A stretch of 64,000 nucleotides of DNA from Micromonospora arida (GTDB taxonomy: Bacteria > Actinomycetota > Actinomycetes > Mycobacteriales > Micromonosporaceae), in assembly GCF_003857035.1 (NCBI RefSeq), contig NZ_QGSY01000177.1, positions 17,791-81,790 on the forward strand. Reading direction: 5' to 3'. The notes beneath the pieces were generated by a model. The model did no database searches. It saw nothing but the letters and a program-made list of their open reading frames with translations, and was not told the origin of the DNA. Shown here piece by piece: positions 48,544-57,828 of this stretch (positions are counted from its first letter, which is position 1; each line of letters starts with the position of its first letter). The position numbers and the translations under genes are program-made.

Positions 48544-51348
48544 TCAGCCCACCACCGACCGCAGTGGGACCTTGGCGGCGTTCAGCGCGCGTACCAGATC
48601 CCTCGCGAACGGGTGTTCGTCCACCTGGAGCCCCTGCGGGTTCGGGATCACGACGTACGCCGAGCCGTTCTTCTCGGACGCCTGCGCGTCGGCGGTGAAG
48701 CGTTCGACGATCGCCCGGGTGCGGGGCAGGTCGCCGGCCGCCACCTGGATGGTGATCGGCCGCCAGCCGCCGCCCAGGTCCGGCGGCACCGGCGCGGCGG
48801 CGGCACTGGCGCGCGCCGCGTCGACGCCGGCCGTGCGCCGGGCGTCGGGCGCGGCGCTCGCCGGGTAGAGCAGCGCGTTGGCGACCAGGTGCAGACCATT
48901 TTCGTTGTACGCGCGGAAGAGCGGATTGAACGCGAACAGCACCGCCCGACCGGCGCCGGTCGGCTCGTCGACGACGGCTGCGGTGCCCTTCAGCGTTTCC
49001 GCCCCGACGGTGAAACCGTTGGCCCAGAAGGTGTCACCCGTCGGGTAGGTGAGCACGTTCGTCCCGGTGGTGCTCGGGGTGAGGATCGGGTCGCTGTTGT
49101 TGAACTCGAAGTCCTCCGCCGGGCGACCCAGCGCCACCGGGCTGTCCTGGTCGACGTCGACGCGCAGGTGCGAGCCGATCACCAGGTAGTCCGCCGGCTT
49201 GGTCTTCTCCGTGGTCGAGGTGAGCCCGGCGGCGCGGGCGACCCGGGTGCCCTCGTTGCGCAGCCCGACGTAGGTGTGGCCCTGGCCGATCCAGTCGCGC
49301 AGGTTGGCCTGCCCGGCGGCGGTCAGACCGCCGGTGGCGCTGCTGCCGTCCGGCACCAGCAGCACGGTACGCCCGGTGAACGCCTCGGTGTTGTCGTTGA
49401 TGTCGGCCGTGGTGACCGGTTTGAGGTCGAGCCCCCACCGCTTGCCGAGCACGTAGCGGGCCTCGCCGTGCGAGCCGGAGGTGGTGGAAATGCCGGTGCC
49501 CTGGAACAGCCCGACGTCGGGCAGGTCGAGGCGGGTGCCGGTGGGCCGACCGCCAGGGGTGAGGGTGACCCCGAGGGATTCGGCCAGCCCGTCCACGGTC
49601 CGGCTCACCTTGGCCGCCGGGATGGCGACCCTGCTGGTCGTGAGGTCGCGGAGCAGGGGTACGCCACGGCCGAGCAGGCTGAAGGTGAACTCCGCGGCGG
49701 CGGCCGAGTCGAGCGGGTACGTGTACGAGCCCCAGGGCCACGCCGCACCGGTGCGACCGCCGGAGACCTTGCGTACCAGTTCGGCCCTCGGCCGGACGGT
49801 GTCTCCGGTGTAGATGGTGTTGACGCCCATCAGCAGCGGGTTGCTCCAGGACGACACGTCGTAGAAGTACGGGAACGGGACGTACGGGTCCTCGCCCATG
49901 ACGGCCTGGATCCAGTGCTTCTGCGGTTGGTCCATCGGGATCCAGTACGCGCCCTTGGGCACTGTCACGTTGGTGGCGCTGCGCCCGCCGAAGACCCGCG
50001 CGGTGGGCACCCGGGTCGCCTTCTGCACCTCGTACACCTCGACGTCCATCCGGCGCAGCCGCTCGACGAGTTGGCGGACGTCGGCGAGCTGCCGGTCGGG
50101 CAACAGGAAGTACGAGCGGATGGTGAGGTCCGGCACCGGGAACTGGACCTCGTTGGTGGGCTGCACCACCTCGTTCGGTTCGAGGGTGCCCGCCCTGCCC
50201 TGGGCGAGCGCGTCGGTCCAGATGTCGAAGTAGCCGTCCAGCACCTCGTGCTTGTTCGCGGCGGCCCAGCCGAGCGTCGACCACTGGGTGTGGAACTGCT
50301 GCTGGACCCGGTCGGCCACGGCCGACGCGCTGCCCTTCTCGTACGTCATGCCGGCCGCGCCGAAGCCGGTGGTCGGCACCGTGTCGCCGTAGCCCATGAA
50401 GAACATGTCGTACGTGTCGTAGTTGAAGTAGCACTCGGTGGTGACGGTCTCGTCGCAGGCCCCGTTGAAGCCGAAGCCAGCCTTGTTGGCCTCGCCGATG
50501 CGGTTGATCCAGTCCACCGCCTCACCGGCGATCTCGTGGTGGATCGGGTCGGCGTTGGGCGGGAAGAAGTACTGCCGGCCGCCCATCTCGTGTGCGTCGA
50601 TGAACACCTGCGGCGGGTAGCGGCGCAGCAGTTCGAGCTTGCCGTCGGTCTCCTGCTGGGTGCGGGCGAACCAGTCCCGGTTCAGGTCGAAGCCGAACTC
50701 GTTCTGCCGGCGGGTCGCGTCGCGGCCGTCCGGGTTCTGGGTGGGGACGATGATGGTGACCAGGTTGTCGTTGCGCTGGGCGACCGCGCAGGACAGGCCC
50801 GCCGCCAACTCGTACAGCGTCTTGAGCGCCGCGTCGGCGCCGCTCTTCTCGCCGCCGTGCACGTTCGCGGTGACCCAGACGATGGCCGGGCTGTCCTTCG
50901 CCGTCCGGGCGGCCGTTCGCGCGCTGGTCCGGCGCGGGTCGCGCAGGTCCCGGATGTCGTCGGCGATCTCCCGCAGCGCGGCGGGCCGCACATGGCGTTC
51001 GTTGGACACCACCGCGTACGGCAACGGCTGGCCGAGCACACTGGTGGTCATCACACCGGTCACGACCCGGTTCGAGGCGCGATCGACGGCCCCGAGATAG
51101 GTCCGGACCTCGTCGTTGGTGACGACCCGCTCCTGCCCCGCGCCGAGCGGGAAGCCGAGCACGGCGTCCGGGCTGGGCACGGTGGTCAACCGGGCGGTGG
51201 GGTCGTCGCTGCACCGGGAGGGCGGGGCGGCGCTCGCGGCCGGTGTGCCGCCGAGCAGGGGAACCATGCCGAGCAGGAGCGCGATCGTGGCGGCACTCGC
51301 CAGCCGCCTGGCGGGGACCATCCGGATCGGGCGTATCGATGGGGCCAT
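48544..51348 (-). CDS. Secreted M14 zinc carboxypeptidase, large
   Basis: The 934-residue protein has a signal peptide (about 1-40, ending ASAAP) and an M14 peptidase domain (about 75-450). Zinc ligands are His and Glu in NVHGGEKSG (about 163-171) and His in FIDAHEMGG (about 252). Substrate-site NPDGRDATRRQ and a FGFDLNRDW region also match. The C-terminal half (about 480-934) is beta-rich, including a GLRNEGTR glutamine-amidotransferase-like fold and a membrane-free tail. It removes C-terminal residues from extracellular peptides; specificity is unknown. The ATG at 51348 has GAAGGGA about 10 nt upstream. Confidence 0.9.
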   Translation of the reverse strand: MAPSIRPIRMVPARRLASAATIALLLGMVPLLGGTPAASAAPPSRCSDDPTARLTTVPSPDAVLGFPLGAGQERVVTNDEVRTYLGAVDRASNRVVTGVMTTSVLGQPLPYAVVSNERHVRPAALREIADDIRDLRDPRRTSARTAARTAKDSPAIVWVTANVHGGEKSGADAALKTLYELAAGLSCAVAQRNDNLVTIIVPTQNPDGRDATRRQNEFGFDLNRDWFARTQQETDGKLELLRRYPPQVFIDAHEMGGRQYFFPPNADPIHHEIAGEAVDWINRIGEANKAGFGFNGACDETVTTECYFNYDTYDMFFMGYGDTVPTTGFGAAGMTYEKGSASAVADRVQQQFHTQWSTLGWAAANKHEVLDGYFDIWTDALAQGRAGTLEPNEVVQPTNEVQFPVPDLTIRSYFLLPDRQLADVRQLVERLRRMDVEVYEVQKATRVPTARVFGGRSATNVTVPKGAYWIPMDQPQKHWIQAVMGEDPYVPFPYFYDVSSWSNPLLMGVNTIYTGDTVRPRAELVRKVSGGRTGAAWPWGSYTYPLDSAAAAEFTFSLLGRGVPLLRDLTTSRVAIPAAKVSRTVDGLAESLGVTLTPGGRPTGTRLDLPDVGLFQGTGISTTSGSHGEARYVLGKRWGLDLKPVTTADINDNTEAFTGRTVLLVPDGSSATGGLTAAGQANLRDWIGQGHTYVGLRNEGTRVARAAGLTSTTEKTKPADYLVIGSHLRVDVDQDSPVALGRPAEDFEFNNSDPILTPSTTGTNVLTYPTGDTFWANGFTVGAETLKGTAAVVDEPTGAGRAVLFAFNPLFRAYNENGLHLVANALLYPASAAPDARRTAGVDAARASAAAAPVPPDLGGGWRPITIQVAAGDLPRTRAIVERFTADAQASEKNGSAYVVIPNPQGLQVDEHPFARDLVRALNAAKVPLRSVVG

Positions 51349-51514
51349 GAGTCATGTTTCCCTTCTCGGGCACAGCCTCGCAGTGGCCGGAGCCTATGAA
51401 CCGTCGATACGGCGGTCAAGGGTTGATCGATATTGCTGACTACTCGGCGTGCCGGCACCGACGCGGACTGGCAGGATGGTGGCGTGGGCTTGTCGTCGTC
51501 TGGGAGGAGGAGAC

Positions 51515-51877
51515 GTGCCGGAGATGATCACGCTCTCGGTCCATCCGGATCATCCGTCGGCCGATGCTCGGCGTTCGCTGGCGTCCTGGCTGCGCGCTGA
51601 GGATCGGCTGCGGGAGGGGGTGAGCACGTCCCCTGACGGGATGTCGGCGGATCGCACGGACGTCCTGCGGGTGGCGGCCAGCGACGCGGGCACCGCCATG
51701 GTGCTGGTGCAGGCGATCGCCGGCTGGCTGACCCACCGCCGTGATGACGTGACGGTGAAGCTCACACGGCCGGACGGATGGTCGGCCGAGCTGGATGTGC
51801 ACCGGGCTCGGGACATGGACCAGGTGACAGCCCTCATCGAGGCCGCGGTGCGCGCGGTGACACCCGCGCAGCGGTAA
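51515..51877 (+). CDS. Effector-associated constant component EACC1 protein
   Basis: The 120-residue protein has the EACC1 pattern: SLASWLRAEDRLR, a variable loop, then GTAMVLVQAIAGWLTHRRDDVTVKLTRPDG and a short C-terminal helix. EACC1 proteins belong to predicted ternary conflict or stress systems with an effector (often a protease or caspase) and a STAND-type NTPase. Here the neighbours are a peptidase on the opposite strand and a chitinase, so it is orphaned. The GTG at 51515 is fixed by a perfect GGAGGAGGAG site; an ATG three codons later is possible. Confidence 0.78.
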   Translation: MPEMITLSVHPDHPSADARRSLASWLRAEDRLREGVSTSPDGMSADRTDVLRVAASDAGTAMVLVQAIAGWLTHRRDDVTVKLTRPDGWSAELDVHRARDMDQVTALIEAAVRAVTPAQR

Positions 51878-51919
51878 CCGGCCCGCCGCCGGCCGAAAGG
51901 TCGGCCGGCGACGGGCCGG
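51878..51919. terminator. Very strong bidirectional terminator
   Basis: A 19-bp stem with one mismatch (left arm CCGGCCCGCCGCCGGCCGA, loop AAGG) begins directly after the EACC1 stop and serves both that gene and the convergent chitinase. Confidence 0.85.
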
Positions 51920-51934
51920 GTGGCACACGTACGG

Positions 51935-53263
51935 CTACCAGGTCGTCAGGCCGAGGCCGATCGTCTTGGTCAGCGTGGCGTTGTCGTCGTCGCCGTCGAG
52001 CGACCAGATCATGGCGCCGGCCAGGCCGGCTCGTCGGATGTAGAGCGTCTTCTGCAACACGACCGCCGGATCGTCGTACGTCCACAACGTCGTACCGTCG
52101 AACAACCAGGCGTGTCCGGCACGCAGGTCGCGGTGCACGGTGTAGCCGTTACCGGCCAGGGTCTTGAGGATCTTGTAGTCCTCGTACCCGGCCTCGAAGG
52201 TGGCCGGAGCGGGCCCGGTGGCCGGCTGGAACAGGCCGTTGCCGCCGCCGGTGATGCCGGTCCAGCCGCGACCGTAGTAGGGGATGCCGAGCACGAGCTT
52301 GTCCCGCGGCGCGCCACGGGCGATCCACCCGTCGATGGCGACCTCGACGGAGAAGTCCGGGTTGTCCGGGGCACCCGCCGGGACGCGCAGCGCCGACTGC
52401 TGGTTGGCCCGTGCGTCCCAGCCGCCGTGGAAGTCGTACCCCTGCACGGTGGCGAAGTCCAGGTACTTGAAGATCTTGCGGCCCTCGTAGCCGGCGTCCA
52501 TGGTGGCCGGGCTGGCCGGCAGGAACGCGGTCAGCGGGTGGTGCGCGCGGGTCGTGCGCCCGTACGCGTCGAGTTGCCGGCGGAACTCGGCGAGCAGTTT
52601 GGTGAAGTTCTCCCGGTCCTCCGGGCGGATGACGTTGCCGGGCTCACCGTCTGAGCCGGGCCACTCCCAGTCGAGGTCGATGCCGTCGAAGACGCCCGCC
52701 CCGGCACCGGGGGTGGTGCCCGGCAGGTTGCCCTTGAGGTAGAGGTCGATGCAGGACGTGACGAACGCCTTGCGGGACGCGTCGGTGCGGGCCGCGTTCG
52801 AGAAGTACGTCGACCAGCTCCAGCCGCCCAGCGAGATCAGCACCTGCAGTTTCGGGTGCTTGGCCTTGAGCTTGGCGAGCTGGCCGAAGTTGCCGTTGAG
52901 CGCCTGGCCCGGTGCGTCCGCGACGCCGTCGACGCTTTCCTCGGCCGGGACGGGTCGCTGGTAGTCGGCCCAGGCGTCGCCCTCGCCCGGCCCGCCGTCC
53001 ACGTAGCAGCGGCCGTCCTCACTGACGTTGCCGAAGGCGTAGTTGAGGTGGGTGAGGCGGCTCGCCGCACCGGAGGTTTCGAGCTTCTTGACCGGGAAGG
53101 CCCGACCGTAGATGCCCCACTGGGTGAAGTAGCCGACCCGGTGGTAACCGGTGCGGCGCTGCTGGTTGTCGCTCGCGCTGGCGGCGCTGGGCGGGGCGGC
53201 GGTGAGCAGCAGGGCCGCCAGGGTGACCACGGCGGTGAGACGGCGGTGGCGGAATGGTCGCAT
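51935..53263 (-). CDS. Secreted GH18 chitinase
   Basis: The 442-residue protein has a signal peptide (1-30) and a GH18 TIM barrel. The catalytic motif DGIDLDWEWPG (DxxDxDxE) carries the acid Glu near residue 182, SxGG is present as LISLGGWSW, and a chitinase insertion domain with MDAGYEGRKIFKYLDFATVQGYDFHG (cited in part) follows. No carbohydrate-binding module is attached. It cleaves chitin outside the cell. ATG 53263 is preferred over starts at 53284/53287 because GGGAG lies 7 nt upstream. The promoter region (53264-53330) is unusually AT-rich. Confidence 0.94.
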   Translation of the reverse strand: MRPFRHRRLTAVVTLAALLLTAAPPSAASASDNQQRRTGYHRVGYFTQWGIYGRAFPVKKLETSGAASRLTHLNYAFGNVSEDGRCYVDGGPGEGDAWADYQRPVPAEESVDGVADAPGQALNGNFGQLAKLKAKHPKLQVLISLGGWSWSTYFSNAARTDASRKAFVTSCIDLYLKGNLPGTTPGAGAGVFDGIDLDWEWPGSDGEPGNVIRPEDRENFTKLLAEFRRQLDAYGRTTRAHHPLTAFLPASPATMDAGYEGRKIFKYLDFATVQGYDFHGGWDARANQQSALRVPAGAPDNPDFSVEVAIDGWIARGAPRDKLVLGIPYYGRGWTGITGGGNGLFQPATGPAPATFEAGYEDYKILKTLAGNGYTVHRDLRAGHAWLFDGTTLWTYDDPAVVLQKTLYIRRAGLAGAMIWSLDGDDDNATLTKTIGLGLTTW

Positions 53264-53408
53264 CGGCACACTCCCACGAGGCATCAAGCAGAATTAGTAA
53301 AGAGACTTATCTGATTGATGAAGTTAAGCCGCTCACCGTCCGGGGTCAAGAGCGTCCAGCCACATGGGGGATTGTTGCGGCGTTACCCGGTGGTAACGAT
53401 GTTGTGCC

Positions 53409-54293
53409 ATGGACTCCGCCCTGACTCTGATCGGCCTGCCCATCGCCCTCGGCATCATCATGCTCGGTCTGGGTCTCGGACTGACCATGGCGGACTTCCG
53501 CCGGGTGGCCCAGCATCCACGCGCCGCCGTCATCGCCCTGGTCTGCCAGGTGCTGGTGCTGCCGGCGCTCTGCTTCTGCCTCGTCCTCGCGTTCGACCTG
53601 GCACCCGAGCTGGCCGTCGGCATGATGCTGCTGGCCGCGTCCCCGGGCGGCACCACCGCCAACCTCTACAGCCACCTGTTCGGCGGGCACGTGGCCCTGA
53701 ACATCACCCTGACCGCCATCAACTCGGTGCTCGCCGTGTTCACCCTGCCGATCCTGGTCAACCTGTCGGCGGCGTACTTCCTGCCCGACGGCAGAAGCAT
53801 CGGCCTACAGTTCGACAAGGTGCTGCAGGTCTTCGCCATCGTGCTCGTCCCAGTCGCGATCGGCATGCTCATCCGGGCGCGGATGCCGCAGGTGGCCGAG
53901 CGGCTGAACCGCCCGGTCCGGATTCTCTCCGTCGTCGTACTCGTCGCGGTGATCGCCGGCGCGGTGCTCGGCGAGCGGGAGAACATCGCCGACTACTTCG
54001 TCTCGGTCGGCCTGGCCGTGCTCGCCTTCAACCTGCTCAGCCTCGCCATCGGGTACGGGGTGCCGCGCCTCGCCGGTGTCGACCGGAGCGCCGCGACGGC
54101 CGCCGGTTTCGAGATCGGCATCCACAACAGCACCCTGGCCATCACGATCGCGCTCAGCCCGGCGCTGCTCAACAGCACCCAGATGGCGATCCCGGGCGCC
54201 GTCTACGGCATCGTCATGTTCTTCACCGCGGCGGCCTTCGGCTACCTGGTGACCCGTGTCGGCGCCCGGTCCGCCACCGCCCTGACGCCCTGA
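53409..54293 (+). CDS. Bile acid:sodium symporter (BASS) family transporter
   Basis: The 294-residue protein has about nine membrane helices. Two core motifs of the fold are visible: ASPGGTTANLYSHLFGG (about 78-94) and FEIGIHNSTLAITIA (about 236-250), which form the discontinuous sodium/substrate site. The ATG at 53409 directly precedes the first helix. Actinobacterial members import organic acids or similar anions with sodium; the true substrate is unknown. Confidence 0.92.
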   Translation: MDSALTLIGLPIALGIIMLGLGLGLTMADFRRVAQHPRAAVIALVCQVLVLPALCFCLVLAFDLAPELAVGMMLLAASPGGTTANLYSHLFGGHVALNITLTAINSVLAVFTLPILVNLSAAYFLPDGRSIGLQFDKVLQVFAIVLVPVAIGMLIRARMPQVAERLNRPVRILSVVVLVAVIAGAVLGERENIADYFVSVGLAVLAFNLLSLAIGYGVPRLAGVDRSAATAAGFEIGIHNSTLAITIALSPALLNSTQMAIPGAVYGIVMFFTAAAFGYLVTRVGARSATALTP

Positions 54294-54303
54294 CGGCTGG
54301 TGC

Positions 54304-54338
54304 CCTGTCGCCCTGACGGCAGCCATCAGGGCGACAGG
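54304..54338. terminator. Terminator hairpin after the BASS gene
   Basis: Perfect 13-bp arms CCTGTCGCCCTGA and TCAGGGCGACAGG with a 9-nt loop lie between the convergent BASS and oxidoreductase genes. Confidence 0.8.
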
Positions 54339-54352
54339 CCGGGCGGCAACGG

Positions 54353-54772
54353 TCAGCCGACCTGGTTGTTGTCCTTCTGCGCGCCCCAACCGTGCCAGCG
54401 GTCGATCTCGATCAGGGCACTGACCCGGGCACGTTCCCGGCGCGGGTACGCGTTGCCCGTGTAGTGCTTCGACAGCCGGTCGATGTCCGCCAGACCCTCG
54501 TCGGGGCGCAGTTCGGTGACGTGCCCGATGATGCTGACGTGGGTGTACCAGCCGGCCTCGTCGAGCACGGTGAGAGACACCCGGGGGTCGTTGCGGACGT
54601 GCTCCAGCCGACGGCGGCTCTCGTCCATGTTCACCAGGATCCGGCCGTCCTCCCACAGGTACCAGGTGGCGGCGGACACCGGTTGGCCACCGTTGCGAAG
54701 GGTGGTCATGACGGCGGGGTTCGGCTTCTGGAGCATGGCGACCGCGGCCTCGGGAAGCGGTGGCTTGGACAT
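54353..54772 (-). CDS. PPOX-class F420-dependent oxidoreductase
   Basis: The 139-residue single-domain split beta-barrel matches the pyridoxamine-oxidase-like class: AMLQKPNPAVMTTLRNGGQPVSAATWYLWEDGRILVNMDESRRRLEHVRNDPRVSLTV (cited in fragments). The ATWYLWEDG and RRRLEHVRNDP segments are typical of deazaflavin F420-binding members. The ATG at 54772 has GAGGAG 6 nt upstream; an earlier ATG at 54793 has none. It reduces or oxidises an unknown small substrate with F420, as usual in actinobacteria. Confidence 0.9.
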   Translation of the reverse strand: MSKPPLPEAAVAMLQKPNPAVMTTLRNGGQPVSAATWYLWEDGRILVNMDESRRRLEHVRNDPRVSLTVLDEAGWYTHVSIIGHVTELRPDEGLADIDRLSKHYTGNAYPRRERARVSALIEIDRWHGWGAQKDNNQVG

Positions 54773-54912
54773 GAAGTCTCCTCGTCGCGACAACGTTTAC
54801 CCCTGCACGTTACGCATCTACCCACCCGATCGCGCTCGGATCGCGATCGCGGCGAGGCGACCGGGTCGACCCCGCTGCCCCGGCTGCCGCCGCTGGCGGC
54901 GAAGATGTGGTC

Positions 54913-55806
54913 ATGAGCGAAGCCACCCTGCCCAGGCGTGTCGTCGTCACCGGTGCCACCGGCAAGCTCGGCCGTGCCGTGGTCGCCCACCTGCGCGCCG
55001 TGGGCGTCGACGTGCTGGCGGTGGACCGCGCCGGTGGCCGCGACCCACGCGACGTGAACGGCGAGTTCCTGCTGGTCGACCTGACCGACTACGGGCAGGT
55101 GGTGGAGGCGTTCACCGGGGGTGCCGACGAACATGCGGGCGGCGTCGACGCGATCGTGCACCTTGCGGCGGTCCCGGCCCCCGGGCTGATGTCGAACGCG
55201 AGCACCTTCGCGAACAACTCCGCCGCCACGTACAACGTGTTCGCCGCGGCCAGGGCGGCCGGAATCAAGCGGGTCGTGTGGGCGTCGAGCGAGACGGTGC
55301 TCGGGCTGCCGTTCGACAACCCGCCGCCGTACGCGCCGGTGGACGAGGAGTACGCGCCACGGCCCGAGTCGACGTACTCGTTGAACAAGGCCCTTGAGGA
55401 GGAGATGGCCCGGCACTTCTGCCGGTGGGACCCGGAGCTGGTCATGGTGGGGTTGCGCTTCTCCAACGTCATGGACGTCGAGGACTACGCGCCGTTCCCC
55501 TCGTTCGACGCCGACCCGCAGCTGCGCCGGTGGAACCTGTGGGGCTACATCGACGCCCGCGACGGGGCCCAGGCGGTCGAGCGCGCCCTCGCGCACGACC
55601 AGCCCGGTGCCGACGTCTTCGTCATCGCCAACGCCGACACGGTCATGAGCAGGTCGAGCGCCAGCCTGATGGCCGAGGTCTACCCGGGCGTCGAGATCCG
55701 CAAGGAGCTGGGTGAGCACGAGACGCTGCTGAGCATCGACAAGGCCCGCCGGGTGCTGGGCTACGAGCCGCAGCACTCCTGGCGCGACCACGTCGACGTG
55801 CTGTAG
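54913..55806 (+). CDS. NAD(P)-dependent epimerase/dehydratase-type oxidoreductase
   Basis: The 297-residue extended short-chain dehydrogenase has a Rossmann motif VVVTGATGKLGRAV (residues 11-24), NAD-adjacent LVDLTDY and VHLAAVP, Ser in WASSETV, and catalytic YSLNK (Tyr near 154). Substrate-side residues resemble sugar-acid (uronate-type) dehydrogenases, but this is not conclusive. ATG 54913 is preferred over a GTG two codons earlier. Its stop is one base from the convergent GH128-like gene. Confidence 0.88.
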   Translation: MSEATLPRRVVVTGATGKLGRAVVAHLRAVGVDVLAVDRAGGRDPRDVNGEFLLVDLTDYGQVVEAFTGGADEHAGGVDAIVHLAAVPAPGLMSNASTFANNSAATYNVFAAARAAGIKRVVWASSETVLGLPFDNPPPYAPVDEEYAPRPESTYSLNKALEEEMARHFCRWDPELVMVGLRFSNVMDVEDYAPFPSFDADPQLRRWNLWGYIDARDGAQAVERALAHDQPGADVFVIANADTVMSRSSASLMAEVYPGVEIRKELGEHETLLSIDKARRVLGYEPQHSWRDHVDVL

Positions 55807-55807
55807 G

Positions 55808-56911
55808 TCAGCGCGCCGCCTGGTAGGCGCGGCCGACGGCGGTCGCGGTGCTGCCGGTACGGAACAGGCCGGTCTGGTCCTTGTCCGTGGCGGGCAGGCC
55901 GAACCACGCGTACCGCTGTAGCCAGGACAGGCCACCCAGCATCCGCGTCGCCGCGGTGAGGAACGCGGCCTGCTGTTCCTGGGTGGGGAAACGGACGCCG
56001 TCGGAGAAGTCGATCAGGGCGAACTCGGTGAGCCAGACCGGCAGGTTGTACCTGTCGTGCACGGCTTGGAGGTACGACCTGAGCTGGTTGACGGCGTTGG
56101 CTGTGGTGAAGTCGCCGCCGTACCAGTGCAGGGCGATGAAGTCGACGCGGTAGCCGCGCTGCTTGGCCCCGGCCATGAACCGGTCGAGCCACTCGCCCTG
56201 CCGGTCGCCGCCCCAGGCCACCGCCGGGCTGCCCAGCGGCAGGCTGGTGGCCTGCAACTGCGGCCACAGCTCAAGCGCCTGCTCGACGGTCATCTCGGCC
56301 TGGCCCTTCAGGTCCGGCTCGTTGAAGCCGAGCAGGTAACGGCCGTTCTGCTTGGCCTGTTGCAGGTTGCTCGCGGTGACGCTCTTCGCCCCCCAGATCA
56401 TCGGGACGAACTCGGTGCCCTGCGGGCTGGTGACGCCCTGGTGCTTCACGTCCCAGGTGTAGTACCAACTCGCCCCGGAGTTGGCCAACGCCTGGCTGAC
56501 CCCGTCAAAGGTCCACACCCCGACGCCCTTGCGCTTCGAGGTCGCCGCCGGGCCCGCCGGAGCGACCGGGCGTCCCGTTGTCGGCTTCGCCGCCGGCGTC
56601 GGAGTCGGAGACGCTACCGCCGGGCTCGTCGTGGCGCCGGGCGTGGTCGCGCTGGGCGCGCCCGGCTGCGGGCTCGTGGGCGGCGGCGCGTCGAGCGCCT
56701 GAGTCGCCGCCGGGGCGGGCGTCGGCCCGGTCGGCTGCACCACGACGATCACACCCGTCACCAGTACGGCGACTGCGGCGGCCACGAGGAGCGGCCACAG
56801 CAGCCGCCGCGCACCGATCGGGAGGCGGCCGAGCATCGCGCGTCGGGGTTCCGCGTGGACGCCCCGGTGTCCCCTCGCGGCGGCCGCCTCACCCTGACCG
56901 GTTGCGCGCAT
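55808..56911 (-). CDS. Membrane-anchored or secreted GH128-like beta-glucanase
   Basis: The 367-residue protein has a membrane helix (about 36-60), a Pro/Thr/Ser-rich linker (about 62-125) and a glycosyl hydrolase catalytic core (about 128-367) of the Asl1/GH128 type. Evidence includes WYYTWDVK, the acid Glu in LLGFNEPDLKGQ (about 214), ALHWYGGD and nucleophile Glu in VWLTEFALIDF (about 302). GH128 enzymes cut beta-1,3-glucan, a fungal wall polymer. The first 35 residues are positively charged, so the helix may be an N-in membrane anchor rather than a cleaved signal. Confidence 0.85.
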   Translation of the reverse strand: MRATGQGEAAAARGHRGVHAEPRRAMLGRLPIGARRLLWPLLVAAAVAVLVTGVIVVVQPTGPTPAPAATQALDAPPPTSPQPGAPSATTPGATTSPAVASPTPTPAAKPTTGRPVAPAGPAATSKRKGVGVWTFDGVSQALANSGASWYYTWDVKHQGVTSPQGTEFVPMIWGAKSVTASNLQQAKQNGRYLLGFNEPDLKGQAEMTVEQALELWPQLQATSLPLGSPAVAWGGDRQGEWLDRFMAGAKQRGYRVDFIALHWYGGDFTTANAVNQLRSYLQAVHDRYNLPVWLTEFALIDFSDGVRFPTQEQQAAFLTAATRMLGGLSWLQRYAWFGLPATDKDQTGLFRTGSTATAVGRAYQAAR

Positions 56912-57081
56912 CGTCTCGACTCCCTCGTGTGGTCGTACCCGTTGACTGACGGAGACGATGACGAAAGATCCACCACCTGCCTCCCCTCAGGAGACTGGCC
57001 GGCCGCACCGGGATAACGATTTCCACCGCTGATGTCGGCCGTCGATCACCACCTGGTCTCCAACGGCACCAACGCTGGCCG

Positions 57082-57429
57082 TTACCACCCGGCCTGCGCG
57101 GTCAGGGTCTGTCGCAGGTACGTCTTCGGCCTGGACCCCACGGTCGAGCCGACGACTTCGCCCTGACGGAACACGAGCAGCGTCGGCAGGGACATCACCC
57201 GGTAGCTACGGGTAGCTCTGGGGTTCTCGTCGGAGTTGAGCTTTGCCACGACCATCCGGTCACCGAACTCTTGGGCCAGTTCGGCGAGGCTCTTCTCGAT
57301 GGCCTTGCAGGGCGGACACCAATCCGCCCAGAAATCGACGACCACGGGTCGGTCGCTGGCCAGCACCAGCTCCGCGAATGTGTCGTCCGTGACGGTGACC
57401 AGCGAGCCTATTTCCGTTTCCTGAGGCAT
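57082..57429 (-). CDS. Thioredoxin
   Basis: The 115-residue protein is a complete thioredoxin fold: FWADWCPPCKAIE with the active-site pair (Cys-Pro-Pro-Cys, about 38-41, instead of the usual CGPC), cis-Pro in SLPTLLVF, and the terminal helix. The CPPC motif suggests a more oxidising or special-purpose thioredoxin. The start lies 22 bases inside the MerR gene, so translation is coupled. The regulator next to it probably senses redox stress and controls this gene. Confidence 0.93.
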   Translation of the reverse strand: MPQETEIGSLVTVTDDTFAELVLASDRPVVVDFWADWCPPCKAIEKSLAELAQEFGDRMVVAKLNSDENPRATRSYRVMSLPTLLVFRQGEVVGSTVGSRPKTYLRQTLTAQAGW

Positions 57430-57791
57430 GTCTTCTCCCGATGTGCGATCGCCTGAGTGAGTTGACTGTGCAGTTGCTGGCGCACCGCGCCGAGCCGGTC
57501 GATGACGGCGTCGACCTCGACGATCTTGCGCCGTAACACCAGCACCGAGTCCGGGCAGACGTCGCCGGACGTGTTGCCGGCCCGAAGGCAGGCGACGAAC
57601 GGCCGGACATCGTCGAGGCCGAACCCGACGTCGAGCAGCGCCCGGATCTCCCGCACGACGCGTAGCTCCGACTCTTCATATTCGCGGTAGCCATTGGCGG
57701 AGCGCTGCGCCCGTACCAATCCGTGCTCCTCGTAGTAGCGCAGCGTGCGAGGGCTCGTGCCGGCCCGCTCAGCCAGCTCGCCGATCAGCAT
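57408..57791 (-). CDS. MerR family regulator, redox type
   Basis: The 127-residue protein has an N-terminal MerR winged helix (1-70): IGELAERAGTSPRTLRYYEEHGLV and YREYEESELRVVREI. A dimerisation helix leads to two cysteines, in VACLRAG and DVCPDS, that could sense oxidants or metals. The gene comes first in a two-gene operon with the thioredoxin. A CCTTG...CAAGG dyad upstream is the likely operator. Confidence 0.92.
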   Translation of the reverse strand: MLIGELAERAGTSPRTLRYYEEHGLVRAQRSANGYREYEESELRVVREIRALLDVGFGLDDVRPFVACLRAGNTSGDVCPDSVLVLRRKIVEVDAVIDRLGAVRQQLHSQLTQAIAHREKTCLRKRK

Positions 57792-57828
57792 CCAACCTCC
57801 TCCATCGGCCCGTCGCGACCACGCTAAA

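Noticed and set aside
48487..51399. A 970-codon plus-strand frame opposite the M14 carboxypeptidase.
   Set aside because: It is a GC-bias shadow of a gene with clear zinc ligands and signal peptide on the other strand.
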